A DNA stretch of 64,000 bases, taken from NCBI RefSeq assembly GCF_003385395.1, contig NZ_QNUG01000003.1, positions 1-64,000 on the forward strand, given 5' to 3'. The translations under genes and the position numbers were made by a program. Numbering within the stretch: position 1 is the first letter of the stretch; each line of letters starts with the position of its first letter. This DNA comes from Epilithonimonas hispanica (GTDB lineage Bacteria; Bacteroidota; Bacteroidia; Flavobacteriales; Weeksellaceae). The notes beneath the pieces were generated by a model. The model was not told the origin of the DNA. It was given only the letters and a program-made list of their open reading frames with translations, and ran no database searches. Positions 6,948 to 16,995 of this stretch are shown here, piece by piece.

Positions 6948-8129
6948 ATGAAAGAAGTATTCATTGTATCAGCAGTTAGAACTCCAATGGGAAGTTTTAT
7001 GGGTAGCTTGTCAGCTGTTCCTGCAACACAATTGGGAGTAACTGCGGTAAAAGGAGCTTTAGACAAAATCAATCTTGACCCAGCTTTGGTTCAGGAAATT
7101 TATATGGGAAATGTTTTGCAGGCTGGTGAAGGTCAGGCTCCAGCTAGACAAGTCGCTTTGGGCGCAGGTTTATCTAACCATACACCTTCCACAACAATTA
7201 ATAAAGTTTGTGCTTCCGGAATGAAAGCCGTAACAATGGCAGCTCAGGCAATCAAGTCTGGTGATGTTGACATTATCGTTGCCGGCGGAATGGAAAATAT
7301 GTCAAGCGTTCCTCATTATCTAGAAGGAAGAAATGGTGTGAAGTTAGGCGATATCAAAATTGAAGATGGCTTAGTAAAAGACGGTTTGACTGATGTTTAC
7401 AACAAACAGCATATGGGTGTTTGTGCCGAATTATGTGCTAAAGAAAATAATATCACAAGAGAAGAACAAGATGCTTTCGCAATCCAATCTTACCAAAGGT
7501 CTGCAGCAGCTTGGGAATCTGGAAAATTTAAAGAAGAGGTTGTTCCAGTTTCGATTCCTCAAAGAAAAGGAGAACCTGTTATTTTCTCAGAAGATGAAGA
7601 ATATAAAGCGGTTAAATTTGATAAAATCCCAACTTTAGCAACTGTTTTTCAGAAAGAAAATGGAACTGTAACTGCAGCCAACGCATCAACTCTTAATGAC
7701 GGAGCTTCTGCTTTAATATTGATGTCAAAAGAAAAAGTAGAAGAGTTAGGTTTAAAACCTTTAGCTAAGATTATTTCGTATGCTGATGCCGCTATTGAAC
7801 CGGAAAGATTTACAATGGCACCTTCCAAAGCTTTGCCAATCGCTCTTGAAAAAGCAGGACTTACAAAAGACGACATCGACTTTTTTGAACTGAATGAAGC
7901 TTTTTCAGTTGTTGGTTTGGCTAATTGTAAAGTTTTAGGCTTAGACGCTTCGAAAGTGAATGTGAATGGTGGCGCAGTTTCCATCGGTCATCCACTAGGA
8001 AGTTCCGGTTCAAGAATTATTGTAACCTTGATTAATGTTCTGAAACAAAACAACGGAAAATACGGTGCAGCTGCAATTTGTAATGGTGGCGGTGGTGCAA
8101 CTGCAATTGTGATAGAGAATCTACAGTAA
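6948..8129 (+). CDS. Acetyl-CoA C-acyltransferase (thiolase)
   Basis: Thiolase catalysing thiolytic cleavage or Claisen condensation of acyl-CoA (beta-oxidation or acetoacetyl-CoA formation for the mevalonate pathway). The 393 residues are normal family length. Catalytic residues are visible: nucleophile Cys88 in [10 protein letters not shown], His348 in [16 protein letters not shown], and Cys378 in ICNGGGGA; the GGMENMS motif is also present. Biosynthetic (acetoacetyl-CoA) versus degradative specificity cannot be fixed from sequence. A mevalonate kinase 1.7 kb downstream makes acetoacetyl-CoA supply plausible, but the genes are not in one operon (terminator at 8149). Confidence 0.92.
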   Translation: MKEVFIVSAVRTPMGSFMGSLSAVPATQLGVTAVKGALDKINLDPALVQEIYMGNVLQAGEGQAPARQVALGAGLSNHTPSTTINKVCASGMKAVTMAAQAIKSGDVDIIVAGGMENMSSVPHYLEGRNGVKLGDIKIEDGLVKDGLTDVYNKQHMGVCAELCAKENNITREEQDAFAIQSYQRSAAAWESGKFKEEVVPVSIPQRKGEPVIFSEDEEYKAVKFDKIPTLATVFQKENGTVTAANASTLNDGASALILMSKEKVEELGLKPLAKIISYADAAIEPERFTMAPSKALPIALEKAGLTKDDIDFFELNEAFSVVGLANCKVLGLDASKVNVNGGAVSIGHPLGSSGSRIIVTLINVLKQNNGKYGAAAICNGGGGATAIVIENLQ

Positions 8130-8148
8130 GATTTTTCCTTAATAATAA

Positions 8149-8206
8149 CAAACCATTAAGAATAATTGATTTTTTAATCAACTTCTTGATGGTTTTTTTA
8201 TTTTTG
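8149..8206 (+). terminator. Thiolase terminator
   Basis: AAACCATTAAGAA / TTCTTGATGGTTTTTTT with a nested TTGATTTTTTAATCAA stem. Its T-tract overlaps a TATTTTTG (8199-8206) that could be the -7 box of the next gene. Confidence 0.7.
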
Positions 8207-8225
8207 TCTAAATAATATATTTCCA

Positions 8226-9707
8226 ATGTCTGAAATAGAAAAAACAAACACTGAAAACTCCATAAAAAATAATCCGAAAATCATGCGCGCTTGGGCCTTG
8301 TATGACTGGGCAAATTCGGTTTATTCATTAGTTATTACTTCAACGATTTTTCCAATATATTACGCTATTCTGACAACGGCTTATGAAAAGAAGGAGTATG
8401 TTGCAGAATCTAAACAATGGATTGATGTTGCTATACCTCATATGATTAAACTCTTTGGGAAAGAGTTTCATCCGGATACTGTTTACGGATATTCTCTCAC
8501 ACTTTCTTTTATCATCGTGGTTTTACTTTCTCCAATTTTATCTTCTTTAGCGGATACAATTGGTAATAAAAAATCTTTCCTTCAGTTTTTCTGTTATCTT
8601 GGTGCTACATCTTGTATGGGATTAGCGATGTTTACAGGGATGGGAACTGTTTGGCTGGGATTATTATTCAGTGTAACAGCCAGTGTGGGTTTCTGGGGAA
8701 GTTTGGTTTTCTATAATTCCTTTTTGCCAGATATTGCAACACCAGATAAGCAAGATGCGCTTTCAGCAAAAGGCTATGTTTACGGCTATATTGGTTCTGT
8801 GATTTTGGTTGTGATTTGTTTGGTCTTAATTCAGGTTTGTGCAGAAACACCTAAACAGGCTGCAATCTATACAAGAGTTAGTTTCTTATTAACTGGTGCT
8901 TGGTGGTTTGGATTTTCGCAATATACATTTAAACATTTACCCCAATTTGGGCAAGTTAAAGAACAATTGCCGAAAGATTTGGTTTTGCTTAATTATAAAA
9001 ATATCTTCAAAAGTCACGCTGAACAAGGTGGTTTCTTTGAAGTTTTAAAAGATAATATCAGTTTCTATATTGATATTATAAAACAAAGTTTCAAAGAATT
9101 ATTCAAAGTTGGAAATCATCTTTTCGGAGACAGAAATTTAAAATATTTTCTTTCGAGTTTTTTCTTTTACAGTGTTGGGATGCAGACGATTTTCCTTATG
9201 GCGACTTTATTTGGGAAAAGAGAAATCAATATGGCTCAAGAGAAATTAATAATGACATTATTATTAATTCAAATAGAAGCGATTATCGGTGCATTATTTT
9301 TCTCTTGGTTATCGAAAAAAATCGGAAACAAAAATGTCATCAGTATCACAGTTGCAATGTGGATTGGAGCTTGTCTTGCAGCTTATTATCTTAATAAAGA
9401 AAATCCGAATGTGGAATATCAATTCTATGGAATTGCAGGTGTAATTGGTTTAGTAATGGGTGGTTTACAAGCGATGTCTAGATCAACTTATTCCAAATTA
9501 CTTCCGACGGATTCTATGGATAATACGACTTATTTCAGTTTTTATGATGTTTTGGAGAAATTAGCGATTATTCTTGGGACATTAATATTTTCTACTTTGA
9601 TTGAATATTTTAATAATATGCGTTTTTCAGCATTGTCAATGACGATTTTCTTTGCAATTGGATTGATTCTGATTCGTTTTCTAAAAGTGAAAAATAATAC
9701 CCGATAA
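8226..9707 (+). CDS. MFS transporter, UMF1/Atg22-like family
   Basis: A 493-residue major-facilitator transporter with about 12 hydrophobic segments. The N-terminal motif MRAWALYDWANSVYSLVITS is the hallmark of the UMF1 (Atg22/Vps-like) family, and the GGLQAMSRSTYSKLLP loop in the second half is also typical. A large central hydrophilic region (about residues 255-300) separates the two six-helix halves. The substrate is unknown; Atg22 relatives export amino acids. It stands alone between a terminator and the mevalonate kinase promoter. Confidence 0.88.
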   Translation: MSEIEKTNTENSIKNNPKIMRAWALYDWANSVYSLVITSTIFPIYYAILTTAYEKKEYVAESKQWIDVAIPHMIKLFGKEFHPDTVYGYSLTLSFIIVVLLSPILSSLADTIGNKKSFLQFFCYLGATSCMGLAMFTGMGTVWLGLLFSVTASVGFWGSLVFYNSFLPDIATPDKQDALSAKGYVYGYIGSVILVVICLVLIQVCAETPKQAAIYTRVSFLLTGAWWFGFSQYTFKHLPQFGQVKEQLPKDLVLLNYKNIFKSHAEQGGFFEVLKDNISFYIDIIKQSFKELFKVGNHLFGDRNLKYFLSSFFFYSVGMQTIFLMATLFGKREINMAQEKLIMTLLLIQIEAIIGALFFSWLSKKIGNKNVISITVAMWIGACLAAYYLNKENPNVEYQFYGIAGVIGLVMGGLQAMSRSTYSKLLPTDSMDNTTYFSFYDVLEKLAIILGTLIFSTLIEYFNNMRFSALSMTIFFAIGLILIRFLKVKNNTR

Positions 9708-9767
9708 ACATTTAATCTTCAAAAAATTGGTTTATTATTTGATATTAATGGAATAGTTTATTTTTTG

Positions 9768-9775
9768 TAAATTTG
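9768..9775 (+). promoter_or_regulatory. -7 box upstream of mevalonate kinase
   Basis: TAAATTTG matches TAnnTTTG, 17 bp before the ATG at 9793; the upstream -33 element is weak. Confidence 0.5.
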
Positions 9776-9792
9776 CAACACTAAAACGCAAT

Positions 9793-10719
9793 ATGAATAA
9801 CCCTTTATTTTACGCAAAAATAATTTTGTTCGGAGAATACGGAATGATAGAGAACTCGCAAGGGTTGGTTGTACCGTATAGTTTTTATAAAGGAACACTC
9901 AAGTTTTCTGATTTGGACAACGATTTTGAAAAAAAATCGAACCAATCTTTAGAAAAATATTCCAATTATTTAGCTGATTTAGAATTGCCTTCAGATTTCA
10001 AACTGAATGTGGATGCTTTCAAAAATGATATAGAAAAGGGGTTATTTTTCGATTCCAATATTCCACAAGGATATGGTGTTGGAAGTTCTGGCGCTTTGGT
10101 CGCAGCGATTTTCGAAAAATATTCTTTCACAAAAAGAGACCCCGAAACCATTTCTAAAGACGAGTTGAAGGATCTGAAAAAAGTTTTCGGCCATTTGGAA
10201 AGTTATTTCCACGGAACAAGTTCCGGAATGGACCCTTTGATTTGCTATATGAATCTTCCGATTCTTATTGAAAATAAAGAAAATGTCGGGAAAGTTTCAC
10301 TTCCAAAAGAAGAAGTTGGAAAAGGTGCTATTTTCTTGATAGATTCTGGTATAACCGGTGAAACTGGACCAATGATTCAGATTTTCTTTGAGAAATTGAA
10401 AAACGAAGGTTTCCGTAAAACGCTTAAAGAAGAATTTATCCGATACAATAATGCTTGTATTGATGCGTTCTTGAAAAAAGATATGAATCCGTTTTTCCGT
10501 AATATGAAAAAATTGTCTGTTTGGGCTTACGAACATTTCCGTCCGATGATTCCTGAAAACGTTTTTAATGCTTGGAAAAAAGGCTTGGATTCTAACGCTT
10601 ATTACCTGAAACTTTGCGGAAGCGGAGGCGGTGGTTACATCCTTGGTTTCACGAAAGATTACGAAAAAGCCGAGAAAATGTTAGATGGCTTCCAAAAAGA
10701 AGTGATTTACAGATTTTAG
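9793..10719 (+). CDS. Mevalonate kinase-like GHMP kinase
   Basis: A 308-residue GHMP-superfamily kinase. Seen: N-terminal AKIILFGEYGMIENSQGL (substrate-side motif of mevalonate kinases), the ATP-binding loop PQGYGVGSSGALVAAI (motif 2), HGTSSGMDPLICY, and C-terminal LCGSGGGGYILGF (motif 3). Together these place it with bacterial mevalonate kinases, which phosphorylate mevalonate on the way to isopentenyl diphosphate. A prenyltransferase follows after a repeat-filled gap. Other mevalonate-pathway genes are not in the window. Confidence 0.88.
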   Translation: MNNPLFYAKIILFGEYGMIENSQGLVVPYSFYKGTLKFSDLDNDFEKKSNQSLEKYSNYLADLELPSDFKLNVDAFKNDIEKGLFFDSNIPQGYGVGSSGALVAAIFEKYSFTKRDPETISKDELKDLKKVFGHLESYFHGTSSGMDPLICYMNLPILIENKENVGKVSLPKEEVGKGAIFLIDSGITGETGPMIQIFFEKLKNEGFRKTLKEEFIRYNNACIDAFLKKDMNPFFRNMKKLSVWAYEHFRPMIPENVFNAWKKGLDSNAYYLKLCGSGGGGYILGFTKDYEKAEKMLDGFQKEVIYRF

Positions 10720-10723
10720 TCTG

Positions 10724-10857
10724 AACCACAAAAGTCACAAAAGAAAAAAAACTTAAAAAAACAAATTTAAGGTTTAAAAAGTTTGACTTTTTTGTTCTTT
10801 TGATCCTACTTTTCAAATTCTAAATTCATTAAAAATCTTTTGTGACTTTTGTGGTTT
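10724..10857. repeat. Perfect 21-bp inverted repeat (CACAAA family)
   Basis: AACCACAAAAGTCACAAAAG at 10724 is answered by CTTTTGTGACTTTTGTGGTT ending at 10857, enclosing about 90 bp of AT-rich sequence. It has the shape of a small non-autonomous element or a large hairpin between two co-directional genes. Confidence 0.75.
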
Positions 10858-10880
10858 AAAAGATTTATTTAAACTAAAAA

Positions 10881-11798
10881 ATGACAGAAAAACCAACGTC
10901 CCGAAATGCTTTTTACCGTATTTCTCAGTTGATGGGTTTTCTTTTAGGTGCTCGTTTTTTTGTTGCTGTTCTTCTCACTTTTGCGCTTTATGTTTCTACA
11001 TTTTTCCTGTTCAATAGAGAAGAAAGCTTCAGGGATTTTGTTTTCGATTACAAAGTTCATACAATTATTATTTGTTCCGTACTCAGCATATTGGCGGGTG
11101 GAATTATCAATCGATTTTATGATAAGGAAAAAGACCAATTGACGCAGCCTTTCCGTTCCAGATTGCAGAATTTCTTAAAAGAAAAATATTTCCTTACAGC
11201 TTATGTCATTCTGAATGTATTGTCATTGGGATTAGCAATTTTTGTGTCTCACCGAGTTTTTATTTTCTTCTTGATTTATCAGTTTCTGATGTGGTTTTAC
11301 AGTCATAAACTCAGCAAAATAATTGTTCTTAACAATTTCACTTTTGTGGTGTTGACACTTTATCCATTCTTCGGAATGTTGATTTATTATCAGACATTTT
11401 CACTTAAGATTTTGTTCTTGGCAATTTTCCTTTTTCTGATGTTATTTATCATCGATATCACAAAAGATACATTGACAAAGAATGCCGATAAAATGTTCGG
11501 TTACGACACGATTGCTAACAGATTAGGGTTTCAAAATACAAGGTCGATTTTATTAGTTTTATTAATAATTACTTTGGCGACTTCGGTGATTCTAAGTATT
11601 GGAATAGGATTCAAAAATATTATCGCGTGGTATTTTTTAGCAACCACAATTGTAATTATCGGAACAGTTTTTATGCTTTTCCGAAATCAAAAAAATGATA
11701 AATTTAAATCTCTGAATCTTCTTAGACTTTGGATTTTCTTCGGAATTTTAGCAATGCTTTTTGATGGTATTTTCCATAAATATTCTTGGTTGATTTAA
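10881..11798 (+). CDS. UbiA-family prenyltransferase
   Basis: A 305-residue polytopic membrane enzyme with about eight hydrophobic helices. The two Asp-rich motifs that bind Mg-prenyl diphosphate are visible: INRFYDKEKDQLTQPF (N77, D81, D85) and DITKDTLTKNADKMFGYDTI. In the first motif the usual N-D pair reads N-R. Flavobacterial members of this branch are often annotated as geranylgeranylglycerol-phosphate geranylgeranyltransferases; the acceptor is not certain. Its position after mevalonate kinase fits an isoprenoid role. Confidence 0.82.
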   Translation: MTEKPTSRNAFYRISQLMGFLLGARFFVAVLLTFALYVSTFFLFNREESFRDFVFDYKVHTIIICSVLSILAGGIINRFYDKEKDQLTQPFRSRLQNFLKEKYFLTAYVILNVLSLGLAIFVSHRVFIFFLIYQFLMWFYSHKLSKIIVLNNFTFVVLTLYPFFGMLIYYQTFSLKILFLAIFLFLMLFIIDITKDTLTKNADKMFGYDTIANRLGFQNTRSILLVLLIITLATSVILSIGIGFKNIIAWYFLATTIVIIGTVFMLFRNQKNDKFKSLNLLRLWIFFGILAMLFDGIFHKYSWLI

Positions 11799-11812
11799 AA
11801 CTAAATATCAGA

Positions 11813-12301
11813 ATGTCAGTAATAATTAGAGAAAATAGAAAAGAAGACAATGAGATACTCGCAAAGATTATCAGAACTTCTTTTCACGATTTTGAAGTGA
11901 GTTGCACCAATGGAACAGTTTATTCTGACCCAACTACAGATGATTTGTATTCGTTATTTCAAACTGAGAAATCAGCTTTATTTGTTGCCGAAGAAAATGG
12001 TTTGATTTTAGGTTGTTGCGGGATTTTCCCAACTACAAATTTGCCTGACGATACGACTGAACTTGCCAAATTTTATCTGTCAAAAGATGCAAGAGGAAAA
12101 GGAATTGGGAAATTATTACTTGAAAAATGTATTGAAAAAGCTAAAGGTTTAGGATACAAAAAAGTTTACCTTGAAAGCATTCCAGAGTTCAGCAAAGCTG
12201 TTTCCATTTATGAAAAGCAAGGATTTCGATATTTGGCAAAACCATTGGGAGATTCAGGACATTCTGGTTGTAATCTTTGGATGATTAAAAATCTGGATTG
12301 A
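11813..12301 (+). CDS. GNAT-family N-acetyltransferase
   Basis: A 162-residue acetyl-CoA-dependent acetyltransferase; the ATG at 11813 is chosen because the longer frame overlaps the preceding terminus without support. The acetyl-CoA loop is visible as LSKDARGKGIGKLLLEKCIEKA, followed by the beta4-beta5 region KKVYLESIPEF and YEKQGFRYL. The family acetylates small molecules or protein N-termini; the substrate is unknown. It ends 2 bp from the convergent nuclease gene. Confidence 0.88.
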   Translation: MSVIIRENRKEDNEILAKIIRTSFHDFEVSCTNGTVYSDPTTDDLYSLFQTEKSALFVAEENGLILGCCGIFPTTNLPDDTTELAKFYLSKDARGKGIGKLLLEKCIEKAKGLGYKKVYLESIPEFSKAVSIYEKQGFRYLAKPLGDSGHSGCNLWMIKNLD

Positions 12302-12303
12302 TT

Positions 12304-13098
12304 TTATCCAAAAATATCATTTAAAACTTTCGCTAATCGCAATCCTCCGTAAAGTAATTGTCTTTCTAGTGTGGATTCAAAACGATAATTGTAAGCATAA
12401 CTTAATTTCGAATCTTTCAGAGTTTGATAATAAATGGAGTTTGCAATTTTGTGACTGTCAAACAACCATTCTTCCAACGTTCCGCTTTGGATTTGCTTCA
12501 CTTCATCTTTTGATTTTACGTCTAAAAGATTCGCAAATTCTGTATAAGTATATTTTTGGTCATCCACCAATTTGGAATCCCAAAGCGAATGTAAATTGGT
12601 ATTTTGTCCAAAGTAAGTCAGGTTGATTTTATTGCCGCCCAAATCCGCAGCTCTACCAACATGCAAAGGCTGATGCAGGTCGCCGACCAAGTGAATCAGG
12701 AACATCAGAGCCTCTTTTTTGTCTTTTTGAGAAACATTTTTATCCTTGATTTTTTCCGACAAACTTTTGATTTGAGTATAAAGATTCGGAGATTTTTGTA
12801 TAGATAAAGAATCTTTAAACTGCACAAAATTCTTCTGTGGATTGATATTCACATAATGCCAAGACGAGGTTTCTTTCCAAACGCCCGTTGTGTCAGATTT
12901 GATGAAATCTGGCCAGTTGGCGTAATAAGCCATTTTCTGTTCTCCAAAGAGTTTTTTGATATTTCTTTGAGCTTTGGAACTCAAATGATGTTGTGCAATT
13001 TCTGCTACGATTCTGTGCCCTGTCAATCCCCAAGCAAATGAGTAAAGCGAGGACAAAATACAAATAGAGAACACGAATCTTGATAAAATACTTTTCAT
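12304..13098 (-). CDS. S1/P1-type zinc nuclease, secreted
   Basis: A 264-residue single-strand-specific nuclease. A signal peptide (MKSILSRFVFSICILSSLYSFA) is followed directly by WGLTGHRIVAEIAQ, where the mature N-terminal Trp is the zinc ligand in this family. Other ligands are seen in ANWPDFI (Asp), SSWHYVN (His) and HLVGDLHQPLHVGRAADLGGN (HxxxD plus HxxxxxD); LHSLWDSKL holds the last pair. It probably degrades nucleic acids in the periplasm or outside for phosphate or nucleoside supply. Its -7 box TATCTTTG is at 13204-13211 on the minus strand. Confidence 0.93.
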   Translation of the reverse strand: MKSILSRFVFSICILSSLYSFAWGLTGHRIVAEIAQHHLSSKAQRNIKKLFGEQKMAYYANWPDFIKSDTTGVWKETSSWHYVNINPQKNFVQFKDSLSIQKSPNLYTQIKSLSEKIKDKNVSQKDKKEALMFLIHLVGDLHQPLHVGRAADLGGNKINLTYFGQNTNLHSLWDSKLVDDQKYTYTEFANLLDVKSKDEVKQIQSGTLEEWLFDSHKIANSIYYQTLKDSKLSYAYNYRFESTLERQLLYGGLRLAKVLNDIFG

Positions 13099-13203
13099 CT
13101 GTAATTATTTATTTTTATTATTGGTCAGATGTTACACCCATAAAAATTTTTTATTTTAAGAAATTTAGTGATAGGTGTTTCATTTTTAAATTTATTTCAG
13201 ACT

Positions 13204-13211
13204 GCAAAGAT
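13204..13211 (-). promoter_or_regulatory. -7 box of the S1/P1 nuclease gene
   Basis: TATCTTTG on the minus strand, about 105 bp before the ATG. Confidence 0.45.
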
Positions 13212-13280
13212 AGTTTTAGCTCAGGTTTTATCCGATAAAAAACAATGTTAATTATTATTAAACTTGTGTTTCATTTTTAT

Positions 13281-13348
13281 CGCAAAGACGCAAAAAATTT
13301 TGATTTTTATCATTGTTAATAGTCGCGAAGGTAAACTTTGCGTCTTTT
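13281..13348. repeat. AAAGACGCAAA / TTTGCGTCTTT inverted repeat
   Basis: An 11-bp perfect inverted repeat in the divergent 335-bp gap between the nuclease and uvrA; a GC variant of the CTTTGTG repeat family. Apart from the two -7 boxes I see nothing else in this gap. Confidence 0.5.
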
Positions 13349-13411
13349 TAAGTATTGTTAATTTTCAAAAATTGGCACCTTTGCGATGATTAAAAAACGA
13401 GTTAATTTCCG

Positions 13412-13419
13412 TATTTTTG
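13412..13419 (+). promoter_or_regulatory. -7 box that fixes the uvrA start
   Basis: TATTTTTG (TAnnTTTG) lies 14 bp before ATG 13434 and inside the longer possible reading frame that starts at 13386, arguing that translation begins at 13434. Confidence 0.6.
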
Positions 13420-13433
13420 CGTTTTCCCATTTA

Positions 13434-16262
13434 ATGAAAGATAATCAAGAATTTATCGAAGTTTACGGTGCTAGAGAACACAATCTCAAGAATATATCCG
13501 TAAAAATCCCAAGAAACGAATTGGTAGTAATCACAGGGCTTTCCGGAAGTGGAAAATCCTCTTTGGCTTTTGATACAATTTTTGCCGAAGGACAACGCCG
13601 TTACATCGAAACTTTTTCGGCTTATGCAAGGCAGTTTTTAGGCGGATTGGAACGTCCGGATGTTGATAAAATTGAAGGTTTGTCGCCGGTTATTGCAATC
13701 GAACAAAAAACAACCAACAAAAATCCACGTTCAACTGTTGGAACGATTACCGAATTGTATGATTTTCTGAGACTTTTGTTTGCAAGAGTTTCCGATGCTT
13801 ATTCGATGAGTTCTGGAAAAAGGTTGGTAAGTTATACAGAAGACCAGATTTTGGAAACCATCAAAGAAAACTTCAAAGGGAAAAAAGTTTATCTGTTGGC
13901 TCCGGTTGTGCGTTCTAGAAAAGGACATTACCACGAATTGTTCATTCATCTTTCCAAAAAAGGTTATTCACAAGCCAGAATTGATGGTGTTTTACAAGAT
14001 ATTGAATACGATTTAAAACTTGATAGATATAAAACTCACGACATTGAGGTTGTGATTGACCGTTGGATTATCGGAGAAAATGCTTCTGAACTGAGAATGG
14101 AAAAATCTCTGAAAACCGCTTCTGATATGGGAGAAGGTTTGATTGCCATCCAAGAAATGGGGCAAGACGAGATTCACTTTTTCAGTAAGAATCTAATGGA
14201 TGATGTTACGGGAGATTCGATGGCTTTGCCAGAACCCAACACGTTTTCTTTCAACTCTCCAAAAGGAAGTTGCGAAACCTGCAAAGGCCTTGGAACTGTT
14301 AAAAAAGTAAACACGGATTATTTCGTAGAAAATACCAGTTTATCAATCAATCAAGGCGCTTTGTTACCTTTGGAACAAATCAAATCCAACAAATGGATTC
14401 TGTCTCAAATCAAATCGATTCTTGAAGTTTTTGATTTAGGTTTAACAACGCCATTTAAAGATATTCCGAAAGAAGCTTTGGAATACATCTATTACGGTTA
14501 CAACAGTGATATTACCAAAGAACTGAAACACGCCGGAATCTCTAAAAAAATCAAAATCAATTTCGAAGGTTTAGTCAAAATCCTTGACGAAATTGTTGAG
14601 GAAAGAGAAAATTACGATGCAGTTTTAGTGGAACGAAATTTCACAACGGAAGAGACTTGCCCAACTTGTAAAGGCGCGCGTCTTCGTCAGGAAAGTTTGA
14701 GTTTCAAAATTGATGGCAAAAATATTGCGGAAGTTAATGCTTTGTCTTTATTGGATTTTAAAGATTGGTTGGCAGATGTTAAGGATAAATTCAGTGATAA
14801 AAATAAATTGATTGCTCACGAAATTCTGAAAGAAATCGAAACCAGATTGCAATTCCTTTTAGATGTCGGTTTAGATTATTTGAGTTTGAGCAGAAGTTCT
14901 AAAACGCTTTCTGGAGGAGAGTCTCAGAGAATTCGTCTGGCAACTCAAATTGGTTCTCAATTAGTCAACGTTCTTTATATTTTAGATGAGCCTTCAATCG
15001 GACTTCATCAGCGTGATAACGAAAGATTGATTAAATCTCTGAAAGAATTGCGTGATATTGGAAACTCGGTTTTAGTTGTGGAACACGACAAAGATATGAT
15101 TATGGAAGCCGACCACGTTTTGGATATTGGTCCAAAAGCGGGAAAATTCGGTGGAGAAATTCTTTGGCAAGGAAATCCGAAAGATATTACGAAAGCTAAT
15201 ACCATTACAGCTGATTATATCACCGGAAAACGTAAAATCGAAATTCCAGCCGAACGCAGAAAAGGAAATGGAAAATCAATCGTTCTGAAAGGTGCAACCG
15301 GAAATAATTTGAAAAATGTGACGCTGGAGATTCCGTTAGGGAAGTTAGTTGTTGTTTCAGGAATTTCCGGAAGTGGAAAATCTTCTTTGATTAACGGAAC
15401 ATTGTACCCGATTCTGAATCGTCATTTTTACAGAGCAATCCAAGAACCTTTGCCATACAAAAGTATCGAAGGCATTGACAATATCGACAAAATCGTAGAT
15501 GTTGACCAAAGTCCAATCGGGAGAACGCCACGTTCCAATCCTGCGACTTACACGGGAATGTTCACAGATATTAGGAATCTTTTTGCGGAATTACCGGAAA
15601 GTAAAATCCGTGGTTACAAAGCTGGACGTTTTTCTTTCAATGTGAAAGGTGGAAGATGCGAAACCTGTCAAGGTGGCGGTTTGAAAGTCATTGAAATGAA
15701 TTTCTTGCCAGATGTTTACGTTCATTGCGAAACCTGTCACGGAAAACGTTTCAACCGAGAAACTCTGGAAGTTCGTTACAAAGGAAAATCGATTTCTGAT
15801 GTTCTCGATATGACAATTAACGAAGCTGTAGAATTCTTCCAACCGATTCCGAAAATCTTTAATAAAGTGAAAACTTTGAAAGATGTTGGTTTGGGTTATA
15901 TCACGATTGGACAGCAATCCACAACATTGAGTGGAGGAGAAGCGCAACGTGTAAAACTGGCAACCGAACTTTCCAAAAAACAAACCGGAAATACACTTTA
16001 TATCTTGGATGAGCCAACAACGGGACTTCATTTTGAAGATGTGAAAATCCTGATGGAGGCTATTGAACAATTGGTAGAATTAGGAAACTCTTTTATTATC
16101 ATCGAACATAATATGGATGTGATTAAACTCGCTGATCATATCATAGATGTTGGACCAGAAGGTGGAAAACACGGCGGACAAATCATTGCAGAAGGAACAC
16201 CGGAAGAAGTAATTAAATCCAAAAAAAGTTTGACAGCTAAGTTTTTGAAGAAAGAAATGTGA
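13434..16262 (+). CDS. uvrA: UvrABC excinuclease subunit A
   Basis: Damage-recognition ATPase of nucleotide excision repair. The 942 residues from [20 protein letters not shown] match the family. Two ABC ATPase units are seen: Walker [13 protein letters not shown] and [11 protein letters not shown]; signature motifs [18 protein letters not shown] and [17 protein letters not shown]; and Walker [15 protein letters not shown] and [14 protein letters not shown]. Cys pairs for zinc modules occur as [17 protein letters not shown] and [16 protein letters not shown]. Expressed alone, from its own promoter. Confidence 0.98.
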   Translation: MKDNQEFIEVYGAREHNLKNISVKIPRNELVVITGLSGSGKSSLAFDTIFAEGQRRYIETFSAYARQFLGGLERPDVDKIEGLSPVIAIEQKTTNKNPRSTVGTITELYDFLRLLFARVSDAYSMSSGKRLVSYTEDQILETIKENFKGKKVYLLAPVVRSRKGHYHELFIHLSKKGYSQARIDGVLQDIEYDLKLDRYKTHDIEVVIDRWIIGENASELRMEKSLKTASDMGEGLIAIQEMGQDEIHFFSKNLMDDVTGDSMALPEPNTFSFNSPKGSCETCKGLGTVKKVNTDYFVENTSLSINQGALLPLEQIKSNKWILSQIKSILEVFDLGLTTPFKDIPKEALEYIYYGYNSDITKELKHAGISKKIKINFEGLVKILDEIVEERENYDAVLVERNFTTEETCPTCKGARLRQESLSFKIDGKNIAEVNALSLLDFKDWLADVKDKFSDKNKLIAHEILKEIETRLQFLLDVGLDYLSLSRSSKTLSGGESQRIRLATQIGSQLVNVLYILDEPSIGLHQRDNERLIKSLKELRDIGNSVLVVEHDKDMIMEADHVLDIGPKAGKFGGEILWQGNPKDITKANTITADYITGKRKIEIPAERRKGNGKSIVLKGATGNNLKNVTLEIPLGKLVVVSGISGSGKSSLINGTLYPILNRHFYRAIQEPLPYKSIEGIDNIDKIVDVDQSPIGRTPRSNPATYTGMFTDIRNLFAELPESKIRGYKAGRFSFNVKGGRCETCQGGGLKVIEMNFLPDVYVHCETCHGKRFNRETLEVRYKGKSISDVLDMTINEAVEFFQPIPKIFNKVKTLKDVGLGYITIGQQSTTLSGGEAQRVKLATELSKKQTGNTLYILDEPTTGLHFEDVKILMEAIEQLVELGNSFIIIEHNMDVIKLADHIIDVGPEGGKHGGQIIAEGTPEEVIKSKKSLTAKFLKKEM

Positions 16263-16299
16263 TTGGTATTAGATTTGTCATTCTCTCAGAAAAACAGTT

Positions 16300-16479
16300 A
16301 TGAAATCAATTAGAATTTATCTTATGGCAGCGATTTTTTCATTAGGAATGATGTCCTGCGAGGTCAGAACAACCAATAGTACAAGAGGTGTGGGTTCCAA
16401 ATCAATTCCACCTGGACAAGCCAAGAAAATCTATGGAACCAAGTCTGCAAAGCCTTTTGCTCCTGGACAAAATAAATAA
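16300..16479 (+). CDS. Tiny lipoprotein with PPGQAKKIYG / FAPGQ motif
   Basis: A 59-residue gene. The start MKSIRIYLMAAIFSLGMMSC gives a lipobox with Cys20, followed by a short mature peptide containing SIPPGQAKKIYGTKSAKPF and ending APGQNK. Small Bacteroidota proteins with this PPGQAKKIYG...APGQ signature are common and sometimes mislabelled quinol oxidase subunit; the real role is unknown. It is followed by a clear terminator and starts 37 bp after uvrA, so it may be read through from uvrA. Confidence 0.75.
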   Translation: MKSIRIYLMAAIFSLGMMSCEVRTTNSTRGVGSKSIPPGQAKKIYGTKSAKPFAPGQNK

Positions 16480-16488
16480 AGCTATATC

Positions 16489-16520
16489 AAGGATTTTGAA
16501 ACTTCAGAATCCTTTTTCTT
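16489..16520 (+). terminator. Terminator of the tiny lipoprotein gene
   Basis: AAGGATTTTGA / TCAGAATCCTT stem followed by a T-rich run. The same hairpin is part of the inverted duplication (2975-3010). Confidence 0.75.
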
Positions 16521-16621
16521 TTTCCAATATTAAATTTCCACTTTCAATGTTAATTTAATATTGACTAAATGTAAATATCATGCAGCTTCGTCGTAACATT
16601 AGATAAGTAATAACTTAAAAT

Positions 16622-16995
16622 CAATTGATTATATACAAGAAAATGCTAGCGTTATCAATATTTTTATTTGGAATTTTAAGAACGCTCAACTTAGTAAATG
16701 CTCAAACGACAGACAACAATATACAAGAAGTTATCCTAAGTTCTGGAGACGGTTTCGGGGAATTAAGGAAATTATTGAAAGATAATTTTGATTTCACCAA
16801 TCAAGATTATAAAGAAGGAATCGTAAATTCTAGCGTAAGATTCAGTCTTTCTGAAAACGGAAAAATTACCAACATTCACGCCAACGGAGATTGCAAAAAC
16901 GTGAGCAAACAAATAGAACATGTGTGTCTGGCCTGCTGATAGCAAGCTCTTATGTAATGTCGGTAAGTATTACAATTGCTACCGATAGAAATTTA
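16622..16995 (+). pseudogene. Broken paralogue of the small secreted protein
   Basis: A plus-strand copy of the gene at 2465-2860. Three lesions are visible. The ATG has become ATA (TTGATTATATAC against TTGATTATGAAC). The upstream -7 box TAACTTTG has been replaced. About 100 residues in, a deletion/frameshift after SKQIEHV brings a stop at 16939. The remains of the C-terminal part (AGCTCTTATGTAATG...) continue to about 16990 out of frame. The preserved middle (GDGFGELRKLLKDNFDFTNQ) is nearly identical to the intact copy. Confidence 0.85.

Noticed and set aside
13386-13433. Upstream ATG for uvrA
   Set aside because: The 16 added residues are not UvrA-like and cover a good -7 promoter box.
15591-16070. 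159-codon minus-strand frame inside uvrA
   Set aside because: It is antisense to the highly conserved second ATPase domain of UvrA and has no protein features of its own.
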